Shown piece by piece: positions 54,392 to 64,000 of a DNA stretch of 64,000 bases; position 1 is the first letter of the stretch; the number at the start of each line of letters is the position of its first letter. The DNA is from Hysterangium stoloniferum (lineage: Eukaryota > Basidiomycota > Agaricomycetes > Hysterangiales > Hysterangiaceae), in the NCBI GenBank assembly GCA_015178975.1, contig WHVD01000001.1, forward strand, positions 4,154,001 to 4,218,000. The letters are read 5' to 3'. Both the position numbers and the translations under genes were made by a program. Below the pieces are notes generated by a model that did no database searches, had not been told where the DNA came from, and worked only from the letters and a program-made list of their open reading frames with translations.

Positions 54392-55973
54392 ATAGCCATC
54401 GAGAAATATTTAAAAGTGGTGAACGGCGCCCTGTATTCAAGGATGTTGTTTCATATGCGTGATTGAGTATTGCATGGAAGACGCGCTGTGTACTGTTGTA
54501 GCAATGAGGCTGTGAAGTTCGCATAACGCGGAAAACGAAAGGGGTGCACGGACAATGCGAGGCTGGGTTTGGGCTTGGGCTTTATAAAAGTGAACCTTAG
54601 AGTATGTAGGCTTTAGGAGTATTGGTGACATACGTTAATGACAAAAATGATGATGTTCACAATTGATATGCCTTCCCAGTGGTAAGGTTACAACATGATC
54701 GTCAAGTCTATGGCATATCTACGCACCGATGAGGCATACATAGTACATTATACCTTTCCCCGCAAGAAAAATCAGCTGGCATCTTAGGGGTTAGCTGAGA
54801 AACATACCGTCTCGATATAATGTAACAATTAGACGGGATCTGCTTATTCTGACTGCGAGGAAGTCCCAGAGGGATTTTAAATGTGTTGTTGACGTGTGCC
54901 AAGACTAGGCAGTACTCACGGTGTTGAAAGCACTTGAGGATGGTCAGTACTAAGATGACTAAAAGGAACAAATAAGGAGGCGAACACTGTCATCAACAGA
55001 ATGGCAAATACTTGTTTCAAATATTACAACCAAGATGTAGTCCAGAAATATTATGCTGCCAGGATCGGCCATGGTCCAACAAACGTAATCTATGCCGCTT
55101 GGACTTGGTCCAACTGCATGGCTCGTAATGGTAAGATATTTGAATCACGCCGAAAAATGAGTGGGTTACATGTGGTGAGCGAGAAACTGTGGTGGGAAAA
55201 ATATCCAGTCGCACACGCCATTAAAAGTCCTGCACAAAGGAGCGATATTCCTACTTTGCTATTTTTTCCCCAAACAGCCCAGGTTCTGAAGATTAGCACA
55301 ACTGCAACATATGTCGATTTATTTGGCTGAAACTCGGGTTCTGAAAGAGCACATACATTCTGCAATGAATATCCCAACCATGGTCATCACTGGCAGACAT
55401 AATAAGCAGGTCCTCAGAACCCTCCCGTTTTAATCATGACGGTACTTCATACCTTTAGCTAGTTTGTATAGAAGCTCACAGGTGCTTGGCGTTGTACCGA
55501 ATGGAGCGAACCGGTCTAGTCAGGAAGGATTTTTGAGATCGTCTTTAAGTGCCAGATCAATTTTAACTTTACATACAATAGAGGAGAAATGCACCATCCA
55601 GAAATGCGGGGTATTTCGTTGCATAATATAGGATTTTTCCAGCGTTCCAAGGAGTGGACCAAATAAGATCAATCTCTTCCCCTAAGTTCAAAAAGTGGTC
55701 GTACAACTGCGTCCCACAAGCTTTAGCCTCGATCTAAATTCATGTTTTAGTATTCTTAACGCACCAATAAGGTATAGCCGGCTACTATGAAACGGTTAGT
55801 ATGGACAGATCAATGATTGACAAATGGTAGAGCATGCATACTATCAGAATACTAGAAGATAATCCAGTTAATCCATACATAACTGAACCTGTAAAATGCT
55901 GAAAGCTTACCGCGTGAGCACGGTGGTTCTCTAAATAGGCCTGAATGTTGATGGTGTGGGATGAAGACATCAT
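54392..55973 (-). CDS. 7-TM membrane protein, DUF6533-like, multi-exon
   Basis: Exon 1 (ATG at 55973, MMSSSHTINIQAYLENHRAHA) is followed by a GTAAGC donor. A second exon (about 55729-55577) reads LYDHFLNLGEEIDLIWSTPW, then NAGKILYYATKYPAF, the signature region of Agaricomycete DUF6533 proteins. Later exons give VAVVLIFRTWAVWGKNS with a following hydrophobic helix (about 55330-55200), IIFLDYILVVIFETS (about 55050), VILVLTILKCFQH (about 54950), GIMYYVCLIG (about 54745) and a C-terminal QRVFHAILNHAYETT (about 54480), with a stop near 54392. The role is unknown; it would sit in a membrane. Exon limits are approximate. One frame difference near 54500 may be an intron or a lesion. No repeats interrupt it. 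Confidence 0.7.
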
Positions 55974-56326
55974 GTCACGTCCTGGTTTGGCTAAAATTTA
56001 GATGAAATGGTATGTGAAGGAATACATTAGCAACGGTGAAGAAAGCCGTCTTTAATAGACTGGGTCTGTAAGTTTCGGGACCACAGCCTACAGGGTTGGC
56101 TTAATGTATCAAGAAACATGTCTCCAGTAAGATAAAGGAAGCCATCAAAGGTATTGTATATATGCCAAAATTGAGCACCAGAAGATCATGATCATGATCT
56201 CTGATCAATCTGTAGCGTTGATACCCTTGTAATGTGCGTTATAAATGCACTTGAGTTCATAGGCACACTAATAGTGATAATACCGTGCCGGAGTTTGAAA
56301 TTTTGTATGGATGTGCGTAGGCTTGT
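55974..56326. other. Intergenic, upstream of the DUF6533-like gene
   Basis: Non-repetitive sequence, probably containing the promoter of the minus-strand gene. Nothing else was recognised. Confidence 0.45.
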
Positions 56327-56393
56327 GATCTGGGTGGGAATAGAACCAATGTATAACCTCAGCGTTGACATCGAAAAATGATGTCTGGTTATT
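56327..56393 (+). repeat. Short repeat R3, copy 2
   Basis: Near-identical to 48015-48076. It is followed directly by gypsy RT sequence, so R3 may mark an insertion or recombination junction. Confidence 0.7.
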
Positions 56394-56800
56394 TGGATGA
56401 CATCCCTATCTACTCTGAGGACCCCACTCTACATGATGAAAGGGTCCATGAAATTCCCTGGAGACTCTGACAAAACAGTCTTTTTACAAATGGTAAGCCA
56501 AAGTACAAGTGATCAAGGATTGGCCTGAACCTCACAAGGTTAAAGACATTCAATCTTTCCTTGATTTTGCCAATTTCTACTGACAGTTTATCTGTGACTA
56601 GTTGAAAACTACTTTCCCCCTCACTCATCTCACTCATAAGGATGCTTCATGGGATTTCACTGATAAGTGTTATGCTGTTTTCAATCTTTTGAAAAATGCT
56701 TTTTCTTCTGCCCTGATGCTCTCTCATTGGAAAGCAGATGCTTCCAACTATGCACTAGGCACAATTCTATTGCCAGTAGCAGTGAGTACTAGAATCATTT
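56394..56800 (+). pseudogene. Gypsy RT/RNase H fragment
   Basis: It starts at the RT active site (YLDDIPIYSEDPTLHDERVH) and continues through KVKDIQSFLDFANFY, LTHLTHKDASWDFTDKC and KNAFSSALMLSHWKADASNYALG. Frameshifts and stops occur. It is the same group as the element at 1-4284. Confidence 0.88.
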
Positions 56801-57137
56801 CTTCTTCTTTGCAAGTTTTGAGCCAATGATGTAGGGTAGTATCCATATTAGTTGATGGAGGACTGGTCACATGGCTGAGGCATTGTGGGACATGGTTCAC
56901 AGCAGCAATCCATAGCTGCATACTCTACATGTTGTCTTTCTTCATGGTTAGAAAGTAGTGGTGGAGGGCAAAATGAGATGCAAATCCACAGGTGACATGC
57001 ACTTGGTGCAAATTTTCCCAATGGGATCATGTCCATGGAGGTGAGGGATTTTTTCTGGTTCAATGCCAAGAATCAGTTCCAATTTTGCAAGTTGTCATTT
57101 TTTAATAAACCCATGGACCAGCTTCAAAGAGGGTGAA
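56801..57137. other. Unassigned retroelement-like stretch
   Basis: A 73-codon minus-strand frame (56848-57069) has no clear match. A retroviral-type protease remnant on the minus strand is possible but too decayed to claim. Confidence 0.3.
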
Positions 57138-57957
57138 TGTTATGACTGGAAATCCCGCCGGACTCTGGGCACTACCTTATATGCACCCACACCCTACACA
57201 CACCAATTATCAGTTTACCAGAATACCTGCCAGACTCCATATGTCAGACCTGTCCATGCTCGACCTTCATTACTTCATGTATCAGTCACCAGAATACCCA
57301 CTAGACTCTGTTCCTGTCTATCCCTGACCCTGTCCCATGCACCAGTCACTGGACTCTGCTCGGAAAACCTGACAGCTCTCTAACTGAGCCATGCTCCTGT
57401 TATGGTCAAATAACCTGTCACAATTCAGACTCCACTCCACTCTGTTCCATTCCTAACACCAAGTTTGGTGTTTACTTATCCCATTTCATGTTTTCTAGTC
57501 TATTTTTCATTATTACTGGATTTGGTATGTTATACATTCCACAGTCTATATAATCTGGCAGATGTTGTACATACAATCCAGTCAGAAAATCAGCTTATAT
57601 TCCCCCCAGTAATCTCAAGTACATTTTCCACTCTAATCTCCTCTTTGTAACACACCACTTTACCTCGTCAGAGCCCATGGGCTCCAACCCATCTATCACT
57701 CGACCTCTGACCTACTTAGCTCAACCCCCGACTCATCTCTGCCTGACCCCTTGACTTCCACAGACTTCCCACAGTCGACTCCCAACCTCTCAACCCACAA
57801 ACCCCTCCCAGACTCCCCAGTTTTCCCATCTGCCTGTCTGAAATTGGACAAGACGATCTTGCAAGGGTGCAGCCTATAAGCTGAAGCCAAGTCCTGCCGG
57901 CTTTCCTGCAGGTTTCTCCAGAAACCCTCTGATAAGCTCCATGCACGACTCTTAACA
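57138..57957 (+). repeat. Solo LTR, family B (820 bp), TSD GTGAA
   Basis: It runs from TGTTATGACTGG to GACTCTTAACA, flanked by GTGAA at 57133-57137 and 57958-57962. The core motif with one change is at 57867-57886. It is homologous to 17154-17982 and 27347-27755. Confidence 0.95.
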
Positions 57958-58200
57958 GTGAACCTGGCAGTCAGGTTTCCAAACCATCAATGAGGTCCCA
58001 GACATCCTTGTGAACAAGAAGTGCTTTCATATAAATGCACCATGCACTATAGTTTTCATCTCCTAGTTTTTGGAAGTGATTCTCATTCTCTATTTTTGGA
58101 AAAGTGTGCAATGCCAATTTAGAATAGCAAAAAAATGAAGAAATATAAAGTGTGTGATGCCAATTTGGATGTACTGCTCCAGAGTCCTTCCCATGCATGT
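57958..58200 (-). pseudogene. Copia gag N-terminal fragment
   Basis: The minus strand reads NHFQKLGDENYSAWCIYMKALLVHKDVWDLIDG, recognisable as the start of a Ty1/copia gag polyprotein. About 70 codons remain. The solo LTR at 57138 inserted next to it. Confidence 0.8.
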
Positions 58201-58525
58201 ACTGTGACTTCTAAGTCCTTCTATACAGTCACCTTCAATATACTACCCCAGAGTCCTTCCTGTGCAATTATTGTGGGTTCTAAGTCATTCTATATGGCCA
58301 TCTAAGAAAAAATACAATAGGTAACCACTCAAAGGAACAAAACTGCATCATGACAAATCCAGACAATAAGTCTGTAGGGCCAATAACCTGTAAGGATTGG
58401 TTGAGAAATACATCAAGACACAGTGGATGCAAGTAAAAGATGATATTATTAGTAAGTAACTATACAGTAGTTCTTAACTGATTACAGACTTTATCAACAA
58501 ATGTATGTGAGATTATCAGTCAAAT
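58201..58525. other. Decayed stretch, no gene seen
   Basis: An imperfect direct repeat (CCAGAGTCCTTCC with about 75 bp of similar context) occurs near 58172 and 58247. Nothing else was identified. Confidence 0.45.
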
Positions 58526-59790
58526 TGTTAAGGTCTGGATTTCAGGCAGATTTCCCAGTGGATATTCCAGACACTTCCTGGAACATGTCCACCGAGTTCC
58601 CAGGGGTTAGTTCAGGAGTATTGGAATATTACCAGAGTACAGATTGGACTTGGCTTCAGCTTATGTGCTGCACCATCATGCACTCAGATGTCCATATTTC
58701 AGAGGGCAGATATATCCAGAGTGTTTACAGATACTTGGAGCTCCTGGGGGCTCTGGATGTCTGGAGTCCAGAGAGTTCCAGATATTGAGTGGACAGAAAG
58801 AACAAAGGGGCAGGTTAACTAAGTTGAGATTAAAACTAAAGAGTAAGTATGTTATGACCGTGTCGTCACTGTGTCACAATCCAATGGTCCCCGAGAATAC
58901 TACAGTCTATCGATGTTCCAAGTTATTGATCAAGTCATCATTTTGGCAACCTTCGGAACACCGACACTGACGTATACCTTCACAGCGATTAAACCCCATT
59001 TACGCCCCTGTCAAATATACTTGTACCATCTGGTTATGCTTTGATACGTCCCCTTTCATTATGATGATCCGTTTTACTCTATGTTTCACATATGCCCATA
59101 TATACTTGTAGCCTGTGGACTATTCCCTTTTTTCATAATCCCACTCTCGGCTAAATCTCAGCTTCCGATCTTATTGTAACCTTCCGATCTTATTGTAACC
59201 TTCCGGTTTCTAGTCAAGTCTATTTGTCAAATAGTGTTTCCACTCTTCCCTTAGTTAGTAGTTTCTAGACACCGGTAACTCGTATATAGACCCGCTGTAA
59301 TGTAACTACTAAACAATCAGAATATCAACTTAGATTGACTTATATACCCCTCTAATTTCTGACTCCATTATCTATTCATGACCACCACATTCCAACTCCA
59401 TCTGATTTACGATTCAACCTACATTTACGACTTCAACCTCTAATCTCCGACTCTCTCAGTCTCCGACTCTCTCAGTCTCCAACACTCTCAGTCTCCAACA
59501 CTCTCAGTCTCCAACTCTCAGTCTCCAACTCTTGGTCTCCGACCCCTCAGCCCAACCCTTGACTGATCCTTCGGTTTCCGATCGGTAGTTTACCGAGAGG
59601 TTTACTTGACAGGACTAGTTTCCGCCTGCCTGAAATTTAAGGACACCCGACGGTAACTTGCAAGGGCACAGCACATAAGCTGAAGCCAAGTCCTTCCATT
59701 CGGTCCCCGTCAGTCTGCCAACATCCATCAGTTTCTGCTCTTAACAAAGTACATGACTATGGAAGACTATATAAATGTTCCAATAATTGT
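58526..59790 (-). repeat. LTR family G, split by solo LTR E4
   Basis: TGTTAAGGTCTGG at 58526 is an LTR 3' end on the minus strand, with the core motif at 58650-58669. The body continues on both sides of the E4 insertion. The far end is not fixed. Confidence 0.55.
58850..59746 (+). repeat. Solo LTR, family E, copy E4 (897 bp), TSD AAGTA
   Basis: It runs from TGTTATGACCGTG to CTCTTAACA, flanked by AAGTA at 58845-58849 and 59747-59751. The core motif is at 59668-59687. It is longer than its relatives because of a CTCTCAGTCTCC-type tandem repeat at about 59450-59540. Confidence 0.95.
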
Positions 59791-59809
59791 ACTACATACA
59801 GTATGTGGC

Positions 59810-59965
59810 AGCCAAGTCAGCCCTGGCTATCAGAGTGTGTGGATGTTCAGTCTCTAGGATCTGCTCCCTGGCCTCTACCACTTGCACCTCCAGTGCTTCT
59901 ACATCTGACCATATACCAGCCTGCTTATCCACATAGGCAAACTTCTTAGACAAATCATCATAACA
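59810..59965 (-). pseudogene. Kinesin-light-chain-type TPR repeat fragment
   Basis: The minus strand reads AYVDKQAGIWSDVEALEVQ, then VVEAREQILETEHPHTLIARADLAATY. This is one 42-residue TPR unit of the kind found in long fungal NB-ARC/TPR proteins. It is isolated and on the opposite strand to the repeats at 60925-61945. Confidence 0.82.
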
Positions 59966-60168
59966 TCCATGTTGCTTTCAATTAACCATAGCCCGATTTA
60001 AAATAATATGAGGCAGAAGATCTCTTTGGAATAATATGTATGTTATTCATTGTTTCAGATTCATTGATGCTGCCTACTATCAATGCTCTGGATGCATGAT
60101 AATAAGGCATATTATTGATACTTAACACATGATCTCTCATCCACATATGAATTACTAGGTGCATTGTC
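59966..60168. other. Decayed stretch, no gene seen
   Basis: Host sequence of the next solo LTR insertion; nothing recognisable. Confidence 0.4.
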
Positions 60169-60747
60169 TGTTATGACCCATTCCTGGATACTCCAACATC
60201 CGATATTATCTGACACATCCGACTTTCTGCCCTCAGTCTCTGATCCGACTTCCTGCCTCAATATCCAATCTGACTTCTGACTACAGAATATTTATAGTTC
60301 CCATACTTCCAGATCTCATCCTTGTTCTGCATTTGGTAACTTGTTGGCTGACAAGTATTCACTTGTTTGCTTGTTGTATTTCCATTTCAGAATACTTCCG
60401 GATCTGTCTTATTGTGATATTAGTTTGTAGTACAATAATGAAAGAACTTACTGTATATTAGTTTCCACCAATTTGTACTCTACCTTAGATCTGATATTGA
60501 CTTAGTTTCTTATTCCTTTCTTCTATTCCTTCCTTCTTTCTGTATGCTCAATATTCAGAACTCTTCAGAACTCTGAATATCTGTATTCTTCTGGCATAAA
60601 TTCTGTCTCTGAAATTATGGACTTCTGAGCATTTGTGTAGAGGTGCAGCACATAATGAAGCTGACATCCTGACCCTATTTGGAGGTTTCTGAGTTCCTGG
60701 TCACTTTCCAATAGTTCCAGAATAGGTTCCTGGCACAGCACTTAACA
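60169..60747 (+). repeat. Solo LTR of the window-start gypsy family (579 bp), TSD TTGTC
   Basis: It runs from TGTTATGACCCATTCC to GCACAGCACTTAACA, flanked by TTGTC at 60164-60168 and 60748-60752. It is homologous to the LTR at 5690-6232, with more TG/CA in place of CG. Confidence 0.95.
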
Positions 60748-60924
60748 TTGTCCATGCACATGAATACTGTGTTGCAGGGTCTCTGGAGAGAAGTGAATAA
60801 TCACAGAGGACTCACATGGCTAATCTAAGTGGTAGACTTTCCCACTGTCCATGACTATTTTATCTAAGGAGCTGATATAGAAGATCTAATGAAGTGATTT
60901 GTATTCTCCCATCATATGTATTTG

Positions 60925-61945
60925 CTAGTCTAGGCAGATGGACTGATGCAGAGGGGCTGAGGGTGAGGCCATTGAGCAGATCCTAGGCACTGAACATCTA
61001 GACACTCTGACAGCCAGGGCCAACTTGGCTGTTACATATTATCATCTAGGCAGATGGAGTGATGCAGAACAACTGGAGATGCTGATGCTGGAAGCCAGGG
61101 AGCAAATCCTAGGCAATGAACACCCAGGCACTCTGACAGCCAGGGCCAATTTGGCTGCCACATATAGACATTTGGGCAGATGGACTGATGCAAAACTGTT
61201 AGAATCTGCTAGCCTGGGTATAACAGTATGAGGACTCTCTACTGTTGGAGCATAGCCACTAAGAGTAGAGCGGGTAGATACTAAGCCAGTGATATTGCTT
61301 GGCTTTCAGATGAGGGATCTACTCCTCATCTGAACTAACTATATACTAGTATACATGGTCTGTGCACTGGTCTGTGTATGATGGCGTGCTATGGATCTAG
61401 TGAACTCTAACTAAATATATCAATCACATGTGTGAACCGGCTGGAACCTATACAGTCACAAGATGAGATATGAGATTGTGATTAATCACATTATCATATT
61501 CTAACAAAAACAACTGGAAGTGCAGGTGGTAGAGGCCAGGGAGCAGATCTTAGGGATTGAACACCCACACACTCTGACAACCAGAGCCAACTTGGCTGCC
61601 ACAAACCAACTTGGCTGCCACATACATATTGTCAGCTAGGCAGATGGACTGGTGCAGAATAACTGCAGGTGCAGATGCTGGAGGCCAGTGAGCAGATCCT
61701 AAGCAATGAACACTCAGACACTCTGACAGCCAGGGCCAATTTGGCTGCCATGTATCATTTTCTAGGCAAATGGGCTGATACAGAACAACCACAGGTGCAG
61801 GTGCTGGAGGCCAGGGAGCAGATCCTAGGCAATGAATACCCAGGCACACTGACAACTTGGCTGCCACATACATATGGTCATCTAGGCAAATGGACTGATG
61901 CAGAACAACTGGAGGTGAAAGCCACAGAGCAGATCTTAGGTATTG
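60925..61945 (+). pseudogene. Kinesin-light-chain-type TPR array, interrupted
   Basis: At least four TPR units are readable: LGRWSDAEQLEMLMLEAREQ with ILGNEHPGTLTARANLAATY before the inserted LTR, and DAEQLQVQMLEASEQIL with NEHSDTLTARANLAAMY after it. In Agaricomycetes such repeats normally end NB-ARC or nucleoside-phosphorylase proteins of possible non-self recognition. No N-terminal domain is visible here. Stops and frameshifts occur between units, and the solo LTR 61197-61506 splits the array. Confidence 0.85.
61197..61506 (-). repeat. Copia-like solo LTR (310 bp), TSD AAAAC, inside the TPR gene
   Basis: The termini are TGTTAGAAT and ATTCTAACA (9-bp inverted ends), flanked by AAAAC at 61192-61196 and 61507-61511. 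It is homologous to the split LTR at 35395-36506. Confidence 0.94.
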
Positions 61946-61954
61946 AACATCCAT

Positions 61955-62080
61955 AAGGGAGGATAACCAAAGATTTAAAAAAAAATTTATTCAATCAAGT
62001 ATATATATTTATATTGTTTGACACAAAATTAATATTTCATCAGATTCAGTCCATCAGGTAATATTCATGAGGTTGGAGTT
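61955..62080 (+). repeat. Short repeat shared with 12045-12170
   Basis: The same order of GGAGGATAACCAA, AAGTATATATATTTATATTG and CAGATTCAGTCCATCAGGT. It lies between the TPR pseudogene and a gypsy element. Confidence 0.65.
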
Positions 62081-62120
62081 TGAAAAAATTTTCATTGTCT
62101 ATTTTCATGTTCATCAATCA

Positions 62121-62956
62121 ATGTCTGACATAGAAGTCGATCAATTCGAATCAGAATCCAAGTTTTTGGGTTTCGAGGATAGGGATATGGTTGTTGATGC
62201 AGTTGGTAAGTCATTTTCTGGGATTTCTTTTAAATTAGTTAATTAGTTTTTTTTAGAAGAAATTCCCAAAAAGTGCATAGCAGACTGCGAAGAACCGTTC
62301 AATAAGGCAACTCACAAAGGAATTGGGATGCAATGGGAATTTGAGGCAAAATTGGAAGATTCGTAATTTTTTGGTTTTGTCGAATTTTTGTCGATTGTTG
62401 CTAATTTGTTTTTTCCAGTTGCATGATGTGTTTTAACACAAATTTCATGTGCAAGAAGAGTAACGTGTCATTGAATTGTGATCGGTGCAATTGATTGCAT
62501 CGGGCCTGTTATTGGACTGTGAATAGGCCAGCCGGAAAACTGCATCGAAACCAAAAGAAAAGTCAAAATGTGATCAAAGAGTCAGAAAATGAAAGTGAAG
62601 ATGGTAGTCCAGGGATTCACAAGCTTGGACAAAGGAAGAATATTCATCATAACATCATGTCAAGAATGTCAAATTTTTCGAGACAGCCGAGAAGGTCGGA
62701 AAACTGATCGGATAACCACTTGGAGAAAGAGATAAACTCGATCGGTGAAAGGATGTCGAAATTGGAAGATACTGTGAAGGATTTAATCGGTGAGGTCAAA
62801 GCATTTAGAGAGGATTTTTCGATTTTGTCGAAGAAATTGGTCGAAAGTGGTGATTTTAGCGAGGAGACTGATATTAGTGTTAATAGTGGAAGATTTAGAG
62901 GGGCATGGTTTGATAAGATGGTGGAGTTGAGAGAGGAAGGAATTGAGGATTTGTAG
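62121..62956 (+). pseudogene. Antisense Zn2Cys6-like / coiled-coil gene of a second gypsy element, spliced
   Basis: ATG at 62121 starts MSDIEVDQFESESKFLGFED. Intron 1 (62206-62256, GTAAGT..TTTTAG) and intron 2 (62363-62418, GTAATT..TTCCAG) are well formed. Exon 3 carries six cysteines spaced C-x2-C-x6-C-x8-C-x2-C-x6-C (about 62420-62510), matching the Zn2Cys6 cluster. A coiled coil (SIGERMSKLEDTVKDLIGEV) follows, and the gene ends EEGIEDL at TAG 62954-62956, about 242 codons. Only two in-frame TGAs (near 62492 and 62706) break it. It converges on the minus-strand pol, with about 108 bp between the stops. Compared with 4384-5505 the cysteine cluster comes before the coil, so the two proteins are related in parts and position but not collinear. 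Confidence 0.75.
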
Positions 62957-63064
62957 ATACTTAAAATTTTGATATAATTGATGTTTTTGGCATTTTTGAT
63001 AATTTTTTTCAATTTTGTTGAATAGATGTTGAAATTAGTGTCTAAAGATAGTTGAATGAAATTT

Positions 63065-64000
63065 TTAATGTTGTGGAAGATTTGGATATTTTTGATGAAA
63101 TTCTTCGATAAGGTCGAAAGCATGTTCGAGATCTTGAGATCCTAACCACGAAGTTTCTTTGTCTGTTCCTTCATAACCTAACCAAGCAACTAAATATCAT
63201 AATGAATCTTTATATCTTTTATTGAATTTTGAATCCAAAATTTCTCGAATTTCATATTCAGGTTCTTCTTCAACATAAATTGGTGGAGGAGGAGGTTGTT
63301 TTCGATTTGGGAAAGTATTGGGATAAAATGGTTCTAACATTGAGACATGAAAGATGGCATGAATTCCTTTGAGATGATTGGGAAGTTTTAATGTGTATGA
63401 ATGAGATCCTGGTTGAGCAATGATTTCGAATGGGCCTAATAATTTTTCTGATAATTTTTTCGATGGTCGAGTCGTTCGAATGAAGTCGGATCGTATGAAG
63501 ACTTGAGAATGGCTCAGAAAGTCAAATGACTCTTTTCAATGTATGTCAGAATATTTTTGATAATGTATTTGCGCTTTCTGGATATTTGATTTAAGATGTT
63601 TATGTAGAGCTTTGAGATCTGTTGTATAATCATGAGCTAGATCTTTTTCAGGGTGAATTTCTAACAGTGGATGATAACCTTTATTAGCAAAAAATGGCAT
63701 TTCACCAGTTGTTTTGGAAGGTGCATTGTTGTAAGCGAATTCGGCTAAAGGAAGTAATTTGGCCCAATTGTCTTGTTGATAATTGGAATATATTCGTAAA
63801 TATTGTTCGAGAGTTTGATTGACTTGTTTGGTTTGCCCATCGCCTTCAGGATGGTATCCCGAAGTGAAATGTAATTTCATGTCGAGTGCTGTTCCGAGAG
63901 ATCGAAAGAAATGCGACACAAATTCGGATCCTCGATCGGAAGTTACATGACTTGGGACTCCATGTTTTGAAAAGACATGTAATATGAAAAGTCGAGTGAG
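63065..64000 (-). pseudogene. pol: Gypsy pol 3' end (integrase to chromodomain), second element
   Basis: From the window edge the minus strand reads HVFSKHGVPSHVTSDRGSEF, then TALDMKLHFTSGYHPEGDGQ, LPLAEFAYNNAPSKTTGE, FIRTTRPSKKLSEKLLGPFE, HAIFHVSMLEPF and a chromodomain YLVAWLGYEGTDKETSW, ending NLPQH-TAA at 63065. Stops occur after YSDIH (63536) and before YLVAW. The catalytic Asp (SDRG) is kept, but the Glu position reads T-K-Q-V-N-Q, so Glu is Lys. Codon use is AT-richer than in the first element, and the protein differs enough to be a separate family. Confidence 0.92.

Overview
This window is eukaryotic, almost certainly a filamentous fungus and most likely a basidiomycete of the Agaricomycetes. 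The evidence is short (50-95 nt) GT..AG introns, chromodomain-bearing Ty3/gypsy retrotransposons, a degenerate IS630/Tc1-like DDE transposase of a type common in Agaricomycetes, a 7-TM gene of the DUF6533 type, a protein-kinase-like gene with a diverged active site, and kinesin-light-chain-type TPR fragments. These family assignments come from recognition, not from a database search. Most of the 64 kb is a transposon graveyard.

Layout. 1-6232: 3' part of a decayed gypsy element (gag, pol, antisense gene, PPT, 3' LTR). 6274-11177: an IS630-like DNA transposon with a Tc1 element nested in it. 11180-19935: fragments of several LTR families, a dispersed non-coding repeat, a gypsy remnant with a large pol deletion, and a second Tc1 element. 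19936-26410: two tandem copies of a modular, minisatellite-rich composite unit. 26.4-33.5 kb: more retroelement debris, a nearly intact Tc1 element, an unrecognised broken gene and a tRNA-like sequence. 33.5-34.7 kb: an intact kinase-like gene. 35.4-43.6 kb: nested solo LTRs, gypsy debris, a second tRNA-like sequence and a Tc1 copy. 43.6-47.2 kb: a less decayed island with a spliced gene carrying a PD-(D/E)XK-like motif. 48.1-53.5 kb: a large inverted-repeat (foldback) structure with two young solo LTRs inside. 54.3-56.0 kb: the DUF6533-like gene. 56.4-61.95 kb: gypsy and copia fragments, solo LTRs and TPR pseudogene pieces. 62.1-64 kb: the 3' end of another gypsy element on the minus strand, again with an antisense gene.

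Main biological points. (1) Two clearly different gypsy elements, at opposite ends of the window, each carry a convergent antisense gene between the chromodomain and the 3' end. Both genes combine a Zn2Cys6-spaced cysteine cluster with a coiled coil, and both stop about 100 bp from the pol stop. (2) About 17 LTRs or LTR pieces from different families share one core motif, roughly 55-80 bp before the LTR 3' end. (3) Ten solo LTRs have perfect 5-bp target-site duplications, which gives an unusually clear record of nested insertion followed by LTR-LTR recombination. (4) Three Tc1 families share an unusual TIR layout, and two copies share inactivating lesions, so defective copies were probably moved in trans. 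(5) Decay is dominated by CpG to TpG/CpA change, as expected of cytosine methylation. The few host-like genes keep their CpGs.
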